Assembly (NCBI RefSeq): GCF_028561335.1
Contig: NZ_JAQQTG010000049.1
Span: forward strand, 40,657 to 104,656
DNA from: Aequorivita todarodis
GTDB taxonomy: Bacteria > Bacteroidota > Bacteroidia > Flavobacteriales > Flavobacteriaceae
DNA length: 64,000 nt
Direction: 5' to 3'
Under the pieces are notes generated by a model. It searched no databases. It saw only the letters and a list, made by a program, of their open reading frames with translations, and was not told where the DNA came from. A program made the translations under genes and the position numbers. How positions within the stretch are numbered: position 1 is the stretch's first letter; each line of letters begins with the position of its first letter. Positions 25,801-34,316 of the stretch are shown piece by piece.

Positions 25801-26646
25801 TTGAAATGGTTAACTGACATATTCGGGAGTAAAAAGCAATCTAAAAGGAAGGTTGACTATTTTCAAATTACAAGTGATTGGAATGCTCACCCAGTATCTC
25901 CAGAAATTCAATTAGAGATTAATGGAGATAGCTTGACTATGGAAATATCTGTCAATCATTTGGTATTTGACGATTTTGAAGAAGGAGATAAAGCAAAAAT
26001 TACATTTCAAAACTGTACTATTTATTCCCTGAATCACTGTAATGATGAAGGATATTATTATGGTCAATATCGGACAAATCCAAACGAATTACCTTGGGGG
26101 GAATTCTACGAAATAAAAAGTGGACTGGATAGAATATTCCCTGAGCCTGTAACAATAATGAATAAGGAACAAGAAGGGAAAAGACACTATATTTTCTTCT
26201 TCAAAGATGAGACTTTTGAATGTTTAGCCGACGATTTTAAACTTGAACTACAAGACGAGAAGGGTAATCGAAAAAGATTGAATTATAGCTACAAATTAAG
26301 ACCAGCTTATAATTCAAGTGAACTGCTTATTGAATTTGTTAAAATCGGAGATGCGGACAGATTTATTGAAAGGTTACTTGACTTGTTATCCAAGAACGGA
26401 TTTTCATTTGATGATATAACAGATGTCTGGATGAATGATGAAGTTTGGATTCATTTAAGGTCTTCTAATGGTAAAACGACAATTACCAAAGACATTTGGG
26501 ATATGATTTTCATTCTCGGGGAAGAGAATCAAACGGATATCAAAAAAATAAATCAAATATTAATAGATTCTGGAGAATTTGAAAAGGTTGAGGTAAATCC
26601 AGAAGATTATAAAAAGAAAGAAAACGAAAGCACAACAAAGAACTGA
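25801..26646 (+). CDS. Hypothetical protein, AT-rich, possibly acquired
   Basis: A 281-residue soluble protein beginning MKWLTDIFGSKKQSKRK from a TTG codon at 25801; no nearby ATG is in frame. It has no signal peptide or membrane helix. An N-terminal mostly beta region (about 18-170) is followed by an alpha/beta segment (FIERLLDLLSKNGFSFDDITDVWMNDEVW) and a charged Lys/Glu tail. I do not recognise the fold or family. Composition is AT-rich. It lies between copies A and B of a repeated element, one gene per repeat, like the preceding lipoprotein gene. Confidence 0.7.
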   Translation: MKWLTDIFGSKKQSKRKVDYFQITSDWNAHPVSPEIQLEINGDSLTMEISVNHLVFDDFEEGDKAKITFQNCTIYSLNHCNDEGYYYGQYRTNPNELPWGEFYEIKSGLDRIFPEPVTIMNKEQEGKRHYIFFFKDETFECLADDFKLELQDEKGNRKRLNYSYKLRPAYNSSELLIEFVKIGDADRFIERLLDLLSKNGFSFDDITDVWMNDEVWIHLRSSNGKTTITKDIWDMIFILGEENQTDIKKINQILIDSGEFEKVEVNPEDYKKKENESTTKN

Positions 26647-26698
26647 GGTAAAAAACAAGTCTTTTCTTTTCTTCAAAAATTTTACCCTGCCAGCGCAC

Positions 26699-26765
26699 GT
26701 TTGCAACGTGTGCTAGCAAAGTTGTTTATTGCTCGCAGTTTTGTAAATGTCAGACGCACAGCAGC
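26699..26765. repeat. Cassette-associated element, copy B
   Basis: Begins GTTTGCAACGTGTGCT, about 50 bp after the stop of the 281-residue gene; homologous to copy A (25671) and in the same orientation and position relative to its gene. Confidence 0.6.
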
Positions 26766-26785
26766 TCAAGGTAGCTGACAACCGC

Positions 26786-28069
26786 CTAAATCTTCAAATT
26801 AAAAGTAAACTTAAAGGAGACATTGTCCTCAAAGCTGGGCAAATTGTAGTAGCCGTATCGATAAGCAAAACTAAGCCCAAAGCCAAGTGCAATCTTGTTC
26901 AGTTCTAACCCGGCTTCATTATAAGGGTGGTCCAGGGTATTAAAGGGAATCCCAAAATGGCGGGCCGGATCGCTCATATCGCCGATGGCGTGGCGGGAAA
27001 TTACCACCATTTCCGGTTTCCAGTTTTTGGCCAGCTTAAACCTTCTAAAGGTGTGCTTTATCTGTAGCATCGCCAATTTATCCGAATAAAATTCCCCAAA
27101 ATACATCGTCTCAAAACTCTGTACCCCGGCCACCGAAAAGCGTTTGGAAAGTTTCTCCTTAGTAGGCTGATTTGGGAAAGCGTGATACAAATGCGTCAAC
27201 GGAACATCGCCCGTGGCCAGGACTCCCTGCAACAAAAAGCTCGTGTTGGATAGGTTCTTCCGTTCAATTTCATAATCAAACTTCAGCCCAAATTTCGCAT
27301 AATCAAAGTCGCTTCCTGCAATTCCCTTAAACCCTTTTGTGATTTGGGCACTTACCTTCGGCAAAACATCGGTAGCCACCTTCTTCCCATCATCATTCAC
27401 AATAGAGTCTGTCTGCAACTTTATCCGAAACGAAAGGACAGCTTCCGCAAGTTGATACGTTTGATATCCCTTGCCATCTTTTATAAAATAGTAATCCTCA
27501 AAATTGCTAACATCGCTATGCTGCACCCGCAGTTCCGTTAGTATTTTTGGTGAAAGTTCGCTCTGTATGTTGGCCTGCCATTGCGTGTATTTGTAAAACT
27601 GGGTAATATTCAGCAACCGTGGCTCAAAAAGGGAATAGAACCGGGCATCCGTCAAAAAATCATAGGTGCCGATCTCCTTGATGTCGTCCGTGTAATACAA
27701 GCTCACCCATGCCTTTTTTTCTTTGTTCAAAAGCACGCTCCCACCCAGGCTATACTTATAAGTTTCGTCCTTAAATCCGTAAGCGATGTAACCGCCCAAT
27801 TTGTAGTTTTCAAAAAGTTTTTCATTGGTCACGCCGCCGATGCCCAAACGCAAACCTTCGTGGACATTATATTTAAAAAGCGATTTAAGATCAATATCAA
27901 AAAAACCAACGGGAAGGTAGCCGGTTGTAAAGGGATGCCCCTTTTTCTCGGAAAATTCAGAAATGGTTTTCTTTATTCCGGAAACCGAATCATTTTTGGT
28001 TTCATTGTTTTGTTGCGCAAATGCCGAAAGTCCTATCAGCAGTGAAAGTAGATATAATATTTTGCGCAT
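26786..28069 (-). CDS. DUF5686-like outer membrane beta-barrel protein
   Basis: A 427-residue outer-membrane protein with a signal peptide (MRKILYLLSLLIGLSAFAQ). The barrel signature matches the C-terminal part of the DUF5686 family (EGLRLGIGGVTNEKLF, YKLGGYIAYGFKDETYKYSLGG, and a final strand FKFTFNLKI). Canonical DUF5686 proteins are about 800 residues with an N-terminal carboxypeptidase-regulatory-like domain; that part is absent here, so this is either a short subfamily or an ancestral truncation with its own signal peptide. Function unknown. It follows frr on the same strand, separated by a terminator. Confidence 0.8.
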   Translation of the reverse strand: MRKILYLLSLLIGLSAFAQQNNETKNDSVSGIKKTISEFSEKKGHPFTTGYLPVGFFDIDLKSLFKYNVHEGLRLGIGGVTNEKLFENYKLGGYIAYGFKDETYKYSLGGSVLLNKEKKAWVSLYYTDDIKEIGTYDFLTDARFYSLFEPRLLNITQFYKYTQWQANIQSELSPKILTELRVQHSDVSNFEDYYFIKDGKGYQTYQLAEAVLSFRIKLQTDSIVNDDGKKVATDVLPKVSAQITKGFKGIAGSDFDYAKFGLKFDYEIERKNLSNTSFLLQGVLATGDVPLTHLYHAFPNQPTKEKLSKRFSVAGVQSFETMYFGEFYSDKLAMLQIKHTFRRFKLAKNWKPEMVVISRHAIGDMSDPARHFGIPFNTLDHPYNEAGLELNKIALGFGLSFAYRYGYYNLPSFEDNVSFKFTFNLKI

Positions 28070-28099
28070 AGCGTTTAACGGGAAAGGTTCAATTCACCT

Positions 28100-28133
28100 A
28101 AAAGTAAAAAGAAAGCGGCACAGCTGCCGCTTT
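28100..28133 (-). terminator. Terminator downstream of frr
   Basis: Nine-bp stem AAAGCGGCA / TGCCGCTTT (28133-28125 and 28120-28112 on the minus strand) with a 4-nt loop and a following T-rich tract. Confidence 0.8.
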
Positions 28134-28161
28134 ATTGTATTTAGTTTAACGAAAACGCCTA

Positions 28162-28716
28162 TTATACCGTCATTATTTCCTTTTCCTTTTTCGCCAAAAT
28201 CTCGTCAATCTTTTTAATGTGCTGGTCGGTCATTTTTTGGATGTCATCTTCCAAGCTCTTTTTGAGATCTTCTGAAATATCCAAACCTTTAAGATCGTTA
28301 TTGGCGTTTTTTCGATCGTTGCGAACCCCAATCTTTGCTTCCTCGGCAGCTGCTTTGGCCTGTTTTGCCAGTTCCTTTCTGCGTTCCTCGGTTAAGGGCG
28401 GCACGTTGATGATCACGCTTTCCCCATTGTTCATTGGGTTGAAGCCAATATTTGCAAGATGGATTCCCCGTTCAATTTCAGGAATCATTGCCTTTTCCCA
28501 TGGCTGGATGGTAATGGTCATCCCGTCTGGCGTACTTACGTTCGCAACTTGGCTCAATGGGGTCTGGCTTCCATAATAATCTACCATTACGCTCCCAACC
28601 ATAGCGGGTGAGGCCTTTCCGGCACGAATGTTTATCAATTCCTTTTCAAGATGCCTTAGGGCATTGCCCATTGCTTCTTTTGTGCCGTCAATTATAAAAT
28701 CTATTTCGTCTTCCAT
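28162..28716 (-). CDS. frr: Ribosome recycling factor
   Basis: Splits post-termination ribosomes with EF-G. The 184-residue length is exact for the family, which forms a three-helix bundle plus a beta/alpha domain. Signature segments are LINIRAGKASPAMV (near 27), GMTITIQPWEKAMI, NPMNNGESVIINVPPLTEERRKEL and the C-terminal helix. It is separated from pyrH by 116 bp that contain a nested palindrome, but the order pyrH-frr is the usual one. Confidence 0.97.
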   Translation of the reverse strand: MEDEIDFIIDGTKEAMGNALRHLEKELINIRAGKASPAMVGSVMVDYYGSQTPLSQVANVSTPDGMTITIQPWEKAMIPEIERGIHLANIGFNPMNNGESVIINVPPLTEERRKELAKQAKAAAEEAKIGVRNDRKNANNDLKGLDISEDLKKSLEDDIQKMTDQHIKKIDEILAKKEKEIMTV

Positions 28717-28729
28717 GGGATTCGAGATT

Positions 28730-28755
28730 CAAAATTTAAAATTCAAAATTCAAGG
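28730..28755. repeat. GATTCAAAATTCAAG low-complexity repeat upstream of frr
   Basis: Runs of TTCAAAATT words; the same motif is found in frame inside the polysaccharide deacetylase gene (59781-59810). Confidence 0.5.
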
Positions 28756-28762
28756 TTTTTTC

Positions 28763-28825
28763 GCCACGAACCCGCCTGCCGGGCAGGTTCACGAATAAAT
28801 TATATAAAATTCGTGAATTCGTGGC
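28763..28825. repeat. Perfect inverted repeat with a second palindrome inserted in its left arm
   Basis: The right arm ATTCGTGAATTCGTGGC (28809-28825) is the exact complement of GCCACGAA (28763-28770) joined to TTCACGAAT (28788-28796). The left arm is split by 17 bp, CCCGCCTGCCGGGCAGG (28771-28787), itself a palindrome. Confidence 0.8.
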
Positions 28826-28832
28826 AATTTTT

Positions 28833-29540
28833 TTACAAATTCACTTTTGTGCCAATTTTTTCTCCGGAAACCACTTTCAGCAGATTTCCCTTGGTGTTCA
28901 TATCAAAAACGATGATTGGCAATTCATTTTCCTGGCTCAAGGTAAAAGCGGTGGTGTCCATCACTTTCAAACCTTTCTGCAGCACATCTTCAAAACTGAT
29001 AAAATCGAATTTGGTTGCAAGCTTGTCTTTTTCAGGATCGCTGGTGTAGATTCCATCTACGCGGGTTCCCTTTAAAATAACATCCGCACCAATTTCAATG
29101 GCCCTCAGAACCGCTGCCGAGTCTGTTGTAAAATAAGGATTTCCCGTTCCCCCGCCAAAAATAACAACGCGCCCTTTTTCCAAATGTCGGATTGCTTTTC
29201 TGCGGATGAAAGGCTCCGCAACTTCATTGATGTTGATGGCGCTCTGCAAACGCGTTGGCACATCTTCATTCTCCAATGCGCTCTGCAATGCCAGTCCGTT
29301 GATTACGGTTGCAAGCATTCCCATATGGTCGCCCTGTACGCGGTCCATGCCGCTGCTCGCTCCAGCCAAGCCTCTAAAAATGTTTCCGCCGCCAATAACG
29401 ATGGCTACTTCTACCCCTTTTTCGGTAATCTGTTTTATTTCGTGGGCGTATTCTTTCAATCGAACAGGGTCAATGCCGTAATGTTGATCGCCCATCAAGG
29501 CTTCGCCGGAAAGTTTCAAAAGGATTCTTTTGTAGTGCAT
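28833..29540 (-). CDS. pyrH: UMP kinase
   Basis: Bacterial hexameric uridylate kinase of the amino-acid-kinase fold, making UDP for pyrimidine nucleotides. The 235-residue protein shows [14 protein letters not shown] at the N-terminus, the GGGNIFRG glycine loop (near 52), and the UMP/ATP-site segment [19 protein letters not shown] (near 131). Length is normal. In many bacteria it follows tsf directly; here an oppositely oriented peptidase gene lies between them. Confidence 0.97.
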   Translation of the reverse strand: MHYKRILLKLSGEALMGDQHYGIDPVRLKEYAHEIKQITEKGVEVAIVIGGGNIFRGLAGASSGMDRVQGDHMGMLATVINGLALQSALENEDVPTRLQSAININEVAEPFIRRKAIRHLEKGRVVIFGGGTGNPYFTTDSAAVLRAIEIGADVILKGTRVDGIYTSDPEKDKLATKFDFISFEDVLQKGLKVMDTTAFTLSQENELPIIVFDMNTKGNLLKVVSGEKIGTKVNL

Positions 29541-29719
29541 AGCAGATTTTTACAGCGCAAAAATAAAGAAAATTATTGATGCGGTGGAAGGAATTGAAAA
29601 AGTAGTTTTTGGGAAGTAGCTGGTAAGAAAAACATAAAGAATATTTTTTATGATGACATTTCCCCGATCATTCGATATATAAATAATGCAATACAACTAA
29701 TCCTTAAAAATTTCAAATT

Positions 29720-31114
29720 ATGAAAACACATCTATTTTATTTATTGTTGGGCGTTTCTGCCCTTACGTTCGCCCAAAACAAGACATTAACCGCCCCTGCA
29801 TCCTCGGTTACTTTCCATCCTGTCGAGATGCCGAAAACAGAATGTATTACAGATGTGCAAAGACAAGAAGTTATGCAGGAAATTGAAGCCAACAAACAGA
29901 TAATCCTTCAAAAGAACCCGAATGCCTTTCAGCATCGCGGCGGACATCCGCTATTTATATTGCCCTTCCGCCCAAAAGCGGGATTTGGAGATTATGGATA
30001 TTATTCCCTTTTCAACCAAGTGGACCAAGACTTGACCCCGAATAACCATTTGCTGGATTACAATTGCGGAGAAAGGACTTATGACTGGGTAAACGGCAAC
30101 CACGCAGGAACCGATTATGTGCCCTGGCCGTATCCGTGGAAAAAGATGGAGGAAAACGTTATGGAGGTAATTGCTGCCGCGCCAGGAATAATTATAGACA
30201 AACGCGATGGAAACTTTGATCGTAATTGTGAGAATAACGGAAATCCGAATTGGAATGGGATCATTTTAGAGCATCCCGATGGCTCACGCACTTATTACTG
30301 GCATTTTAAATCGGGCTCTCTAACTTCAAAAGTGATAGGCGATTCAGTGGAGGCCGGAGAGTTCCTTGGCACTGCAGGAAGCTCTGGGAGCAGCACGATA
30401 CCCCACCTTCATTTTGAAGTGCATGATTCAAACGCAAACCGGATAGATCCGTATTCCGGACCTTGCAACAGTATGAACCCTGACACTTGGTGGATAGACC
30501 AACCTGCTTATTTTGTTCCTGAAATATTGACGCTTTCCACCCACAATTCAGATAATTTTGATTCGGAATGTGCCGTTGTTGAGAATACGTACCAAGAGCT
30601 GAACTTCGATACAGGTGAAATGATACGGTTTAGAATATTCTATCGGGATATCCAAACGGGTTCCACTACACATATAACGGTAACCAAACCCGATGGAAGC
30701 ATCCTTTACGATTATGATTTTGTATCTACCTGGCCAGATTCTGTGGTAGGCTGGGGGCAGTGGAATTTTCCAGTGGATAACACTTGGCCAACAGGAGTCT
30801 ATACCGTTACGGCCCAATTTGGCGGGAATAGTTATCAAACCATTTTTGGCGTACGAACAAATTTGGGAATCCAGGATTTGCAACAAACCGAAATAGCACT
30901 TTATCCGAACCCTGCCTCAAACAAGGTATTTGTTGAAGCAAATTCACAAATTGAAAAGATTGGGGTTTTTGATATTATGGGAAGAAAAGTTTTGGAAGTT
31001 TCCCCTTTAGCTGAAAAAGGGGAATTGAACCTTTCCGAATTGAAAACTGGCGTTTATATGGCCGTTATTTCTTCCGAAGGGAAACGGGTTGTGAAGAAAA
31101 TTGTGAAGGAATAG
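29720..31114 (+). CDS. Secreted M23 family metallopeptidase with type IX secretion sorting domain
   Basis: Zinc endopeptidase (LytM/lysostaphin type), 464 residues. Signal peptide (MKTHLFYLLLGVSALTFAQ); peptidase domain about 110-250 with the zinc ligands in NHAGTDYVPW (His..Asp) and HLHFEVHD, plus YYWHFKSGS. A beta-sandwich follows (about 265-385), and a C-terminal type A sorting domain (about 392-464: IALYPNPASNKVFVEA, VFDIMGRKVLEV, LKTGVYMAVISSEGKRVVKKIVKE). It is therefore exported by the type IX system and either released or anchored on the surface. It may cut peptidoglycan or proteins. It is a lone plus-strand gene inside the minus-strand translation cluster. Confidence 0.93.
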   Translation: MKTHLFYLLLGVSALTFAQNKTLTAPASSVTFHPVEMPKTECITDVQRQEVMQEIEANKQIILQKNPNAFQHRGGHPLFILPFRPKAGFGDYGYYSLFNQVDQDLTPNNHLLDYNCGERTYDWVNGNHAGTDYVPWPYPWKKMEENVMEVIAAAPGIIIDKRDGNFDRNCENNGNPNWNGIILEHPDGSRTYYWHFKSGSLTSKVIGDSVEAGEFLGTAGSSGSSTIPHLHFEVHDSNANRIDPYSGPCNSMNPDTWWIDQPAYFVPEILTLSTHNSDNFDSECAVVENTYQELNFDTGEMIRFRIFYRDIQTGSTTHITVTKPDGSILYDYDFVSTWPDSVVGWGQWNFPVDNTWPTGVYTVTAQFGGNSYQTIFGVRTNLGIQDLQQTEIALYPNPASNKVFVEANSQIEKIGVFDIMGRKVLEVSPLAEKGELNLSELKTGVYMAVISSEGKRVVKKIVKE

Positions 31115-31135
31115 TCATTTTAAGATTTTAAAAGC

Positions 31136-31172
31136 ATAAAAAAAGTAGGCGCGCGATTCATCGCACGCCTAC
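31136..31172 (-). terminator. Terminator of the rpsB-tsf unit
   Basis: On the minus strand, a GC-rich hairpin GTAGGCGTGCGAT / TCGCGCGCCTAC (31172-31145) followed by seven T (31144-31138). Confidence 0.85.
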
Positions 31173-31197
31173 CTATTTTAAAAATATGTTCAAAAGC

Positions 31198-32163
31198 TTA
31201 CGCCAAAGAAACCCTCTTAAAGCCCACAACTTCAACATCGCCATACGTTTTTACGTACTCGGCAACGCTCTTTTTGTCGTCTTTAATAAAGTTTTGGTCA
31301 AGCAGTGCCTTTTCGTGGTCCAGCGTGGTGTTGTCGCTAATGAAACGCTCCAATTTTCCGGGAAGGATCTTGTCCCAGATTTGCTCTGGCTTGCCTTCCG
31401 CTTTCAGTTCCGCTTTTGCATCCGCTTCGGCCTGTGCCAAAACCTCAGGAGTCAATTGCGCTCTTGAAATGTATTTAGGCACGTTTTTAAGCGTTTTGCC
31501 CAAACGGCCCAACTCGATATTCTCTTTTTCGATAACAGCGATTCTCGCCTCGGTTTCAGAAGCCACAAACTCTGGATCAAAATCTTTGTAAGATAGCGTG
31601 GTTGCACCCATGGAAGCCACTTGCATAGAAACGTCCTTCGCCAATTCCTCAGCATTGTCAACCTTCTTTGAAAGACCCGTTAAAGCAGCAATTTTGTTCC
31701 CGTGAACGTAAGAGCCTACAAACGGAGCTTCCAAAATTTCATATCCGCCAATCTCGATTTTCTCACCGATAACGCCAGTTTGCTCGGTCAATTTTTCGGC
31801 AACGGTAATGGTATCAAATTTAGAATTCAAAAATTCTTCCTTTGAAGAAGTGTTCAGAGCAATCTCGGCCATTTTGTTTGCCATTTCAACGAAAGAGTCG
31901 TTTTTTGCAACAAAATCGGTTTCGCAGTTCAATGAAATAGCAACACCTTTTGTGTGGTCGCTGTTCACTTTTGCGGTTGCAACCCCTTCACTGGAGTCGC
32001 GATCTGCTCTTTTTTCAGCAATTTTTTGTCCTTTTTTTCGAAGGATAGAAATTGCTTCTTCCATATTTCCACCTGCTTCAACCAAAGCGTTTTTGCAGTC
32101 CATCATTCCGGCGCCGGTGGTTTGTCTTAGTTTATTTACTTCTGCGGCTGTTATGTTTGCCAT
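31198..32163 (-). CDS. tsf: Translation elongation factor Ts
   Basis: Nucleotide-exchange factor for EF-Tu. The 321-residue protein has the N-terminal UBA-like domain with LRQTTGAGMMDCKNALVEAGG and the core TDFVAKN motif (CETDFVAKNDSF, near 80) that enters EF-Tu, followed by two dimerisation-type subdomains. It is longer than the E. coli protein (283) mainly in the coiled-coil region, as usual in Bacteroidota. It lies downstream of rpsB, separated by 150 bp of palindromic repeats. Confidence 0.97.
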   Translation of the reverse strand: MANITAAEVNKLRQTTGAGMMDCKNALVEAGGNMEEAISILRKKGQKIAEKRADRDSSEGVATAKVNSDHTKGVAISLNCETDFVAKNDSFVEMANKMAEIALNTSSKEEFLNSKFDTITVAEKLTEQTGVIGEKIEIGGYEILEAPFVGSYVHGNKIAALTGLSKKVDNAEELAKDVSMQVASMGATTLSYKDFDPEFVASETEARIAVIEKENIELGRLGKTLKNVPKYISRAQLTPEVLAQAEADAKAELKAEGKPEQIWDKILPGKLERFISDNTTLDHEKALLDQNFIKDDKKSVAEYVKTYGDVEVVGFKRVSLA

Positions 32164-32185
32164 TTTTATGAATTTTTATGGTTGA

Positions 32186-32311
32186 GGTGCACGAGCCGTG
32201 CGCCTTTACTTACTTTTTTTATTATGGTTTTCGTATGAGATGCACCTCCGTGCTTCCCTTATTGAGACGCACGTCCGTGCTTCCCTTTTGAGACGCACGT
32301 CCGTGCGTCTC
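32186..32311. repeat. Cluster of four GAGACGCACG-type palindromes between rpsB and tsf
   Basis: Copies at about 32186-32204, 32237-32257, 32264-32280 and 32290-32311. The last is perfect: GAGACGCACG, 2 nt, CGTGCGTCTC, ending 2 bp from the rpsB stop. The others carry substitutions. A worn copy is at the sucA stop (8284). Confidence 0.8.
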
Positions 32312-32313
32312 TT

Positions 32314-33204
32314 CTATTCTTCTTCTTTAAGAACTTCTTTTTTCGATTTTTGACGTACGGGCTTTTTTGCTTCTTTCATAACTTCTACGTCATCTTCGTC
32401 AGTTGAAGGAACTTCAACCTTTGCTTTTTTTGCAGGCTTGGCATCCTTGTCTTTCTTAGGTGCTTTCGCCTTTTGCTCCATTCCCTCTTCATCGTCGCTA
32501 TCGTCTCCCCCAGATTTTCTTTCGGAAAGCCCTTCAATAACGGCTTCTGAAACAAAACTCATAATTGCTTCAATAGATTTTGAAGCATCGTCGTTTGATG
32601 GGATTACGTAGTCAATAACGCGCGGGTCGCTGTTGGTATCTACCATGGCGAAGATTGGAATGTTCAATTTCAACGCCTCTGCAACTGCAATGTGTTCGCG
32701 GGTCGTGTCCACCACAAAAAGTGCCGCGGGAAGGCGGCTCATATCAGAAATGGAACCAAGGTTCTTTTCCAATTTAGCGCGAAGACGATCTACCGCCAAA
32801 CGCTCTTTCTTTGAAAGGGTGTTGAAAGTTCCGTCCTGCTTCATTCTATCAATAAAGGCCATTTTTTTAACGGCTTTACGGATAGTTACAAAGTTGGTAA
32901 GCATACCGCCCGGCCATCTTTCAGTGATGTAGGGCATGTTTGCGTTCTTTGCTTTTTCAGCAACAATGTCCTTTGCTTGTTTTTTGGTAGCTACAAAAAG
33001 GATTTTGCGTCCACTGGCTGCAATTTTCTTAAGGGCGGCATTAGCCTCCTCGATTTTTGCAGCGGTCTTGTAAAGGTTGATAATGTGGATCCCGTTGCGC
33101 TCCATATAGATATACGGCGCCATGTTTGGGTTCCATTTGCGGGTTAGGTGGCCAAAGTGCACACCAGCTTCAAGTAAGTCTTTTACTTCTACTTTTTTTG
33201 CCAT
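32314..33204 (-). CDS. rpsB: 30S ribosomal protein S2 with long charged C-terminal extension
   Basis: Ribosomal protein of the 30S body. The core (1-225) has the expected VHFGHLTRKWNPNMAPYI, WPGGMLTNF and IPIFAMVDTNSDP segments. The protein is 296 residues against about 240 in most bacteria. The extra 70 residues are a low-complexity tail with alternating acidic (GGDDSDDEEG, STDEDDVEV) and Lys/Ala-rich blocks (KAPKKDKDAKPAKKAK). Extended tails occur in other Bacteroidota S2 proteins. S2 helps position the mRNA upstream of the start codon, in a phylum that rarely uses Shine-Dalgarno pairing. Confidence 0.96.
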   Translation of the reverse strand: MAKKVEVKDLLEAGVHFGHLTRKWNPNMAPYIYMERNGIHIINLYKTAAKIEEANAALKKIAASGRKILFVATKKQAKDIVAEKAKNANMPYITERWPGGMLTNFVTIRKAVKKMAFIDRMKQDGTFNTLSKKERLAVDRLRAKLEKNLGSISDMSRLPAALFVVDTTREHIAVAEALKLNIPIFAMVDTNSDPRVIDYVIPSNDDASKSIEAIMSFVSEAVIEGLSERKSGGDDSDDEEGMEQKAKAPKKDKDAKPAKKAKVEVPSTDEDDVEVMKEAKKPVRQKSKKEVLKEEE

Positions 33205-33340
33205 TTTGTTTTAGTTTACGTTCTGTGAAAGGATAGCAACCTGTTCCTAAATTTTGGATTTGGTTTAGATGCTAAACTAACTCCCGGATTTTTCGGGATA
33301 ACAGCTTTTTTAATTAATAATGAATATGAACTTATAAAAT

Positions 33341-33384
33341 GTCGTACCGCGCTTGTCGCGGTACCGCAATAAATGCGGTACGAC
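33341..33384. repeat. GTCGTACCGC inverted repeat
   Basis: GTCGTACCGC (33341-33350) and GCGGTACGAC (33375-33384) are exact complements, and the centre contains a further palindrome GCGGTACCGC (33358-33367). It lies in the 195-bp rpsI-rpsB gap. A second, smaller hairpin (TCCCG/CGGGA) lies near 33281-33297. Confidence 0.75.
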
Positions 33385-33399
33385 AAGTAATTTAAAATA

Positions 33400-33786
33400 C
33401 TATCTCTTAGAGAACTGGAATTTCTTACGCGCTTTCTTCTGTCCGAATTTCTTGCGCTCTACCATTCTTGGGTCTCTTGTAAGCAAACCTTCTGGTTTAA
33501 GAATGCCGCGATTTTCATCGTTAAGCTCGCACATAGCGCGGGAAATTGCAAGACGGATGGCCTCTGCCTGTCCTGTGATTCCACCTCCAAATACATTTAC
33601 AGAAATGTCGAAAGTTGTTTCGTTATCGGTAAGTGTTAAAGGTTGTTTTACTTTGTACTGAAGGGTTCCAGTAGGAAAGTAGTTTTCAAACTCACGCTTG
33701 TTGATAGTGATGTTTCCTTTACCTTCTTTAAGGTACACACGTGCAACAGCGGTCTTTCTTCTGCCTATTTTGTGAATTGTCTCCAT
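33400..33786 (-). CDS. rpsI: 30S ribosomal protein S9
   Basis: A 128-residue ribosomal protein with HKIGRRKTAVARVYLKEGKG at the N-terminus, GGGITGQAEAIRLAISRAM in the middle and the basic tail ending KKFQFSKR that reaches the P-site tRNA. Its start overlaps the rplM stop by one base, so the pair is translationally coupled. Length is normal. Confidence 0.98.
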   Translation of the reverse strand: METIHKIGRRKTAVARVYLKEGKGNITINKREFENYFPTGTLQYKVKQPLTLTDNETTFDISVNVFGGGITGQAEAIRLAISRAMCELNDENRGILKPEGLLTRDPRMVERKKFGQKKARKKFQFSKR

Positions 33787-34241
33787 TACTTGTTGTCGTT
33801 AAGGTTAATAGTTCTAGGTTTCTGTGCTTCCTGTCCGTGGTTTGCATCTGCATACACTTTTAGGTTTCTGAACATTTCTGCGCCCAATTTGTTTTTAGGG
33901 AGCATACCTTTCACAGCTTTTTCAACAAGCCTTGCAGGGTCTTTTTTGTACATTTCGGTAGCGGTAAGGCTACGTTGCCCACCGGGATAACCTGTGTGGC
34001 GAATGTACGTTTTGTCATTCCATTTGTTGCCTGTAAGCTTTACGTTACCGGCGTTAATAATAATTACGTTATCACCACAATCTACGTGAGGGGTGAAACT
34101 TGGCTTGTGCTTTCCACGAAGTAATTTAGCAACTTCGCTGGCAAGACGACCCAATGCCTGGCCGTCCGCATCTACTAGCAACCATTCTTTTACAACGGTA
34201 TTCTTGTTAGCAGATACTGTTTTGTAACTTAATGTATCCAT
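33786..34241 (-). CDS. rplM: 50S ribosomal protein L13
   Basis: A 151-residue ribosomal protein with [49 protein letters not shown] and [10 protein letters not shown]. Normal length. It heads the rplM-rpsI unit and has a textbook promoter upstream (34346-34317). The gap between promoter and ATG is about 75 nt, enough for a leader that could bind a regulatory ribosomal protein, though I see no specific structure. Confidence 0.98.
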   Translation of the reverse strand: MDTLSYKTVSANKNTVVKEWLLVDADGQALGRLASEVAKLLRGKHKPSFTPHVDCGDNVIIINAGNVKLTGNKWNDKTYIRHTGYPGGQRSLTATEMYKKDPARLVEKAVKGMLPKNKLGAEMFRNLKVYADANHGQEAQKPRTINLNDNK

Positions 34242-34316
34242 TAGTTTTTTGTCAATAGGTTAATAAATCATTGTTTCTCACCCTTTAAACAAAACGGATT
34301 TTGTCTAAGAGGGGTG

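Noticed and set aside
25671..26765. Classical integron attC sites
   Set aside because: I could not identify the consensus RYYYAAC/GTTRRRY boxes in proper arrangement, and no IntI gene is present; only the cassette-like layout is reported.
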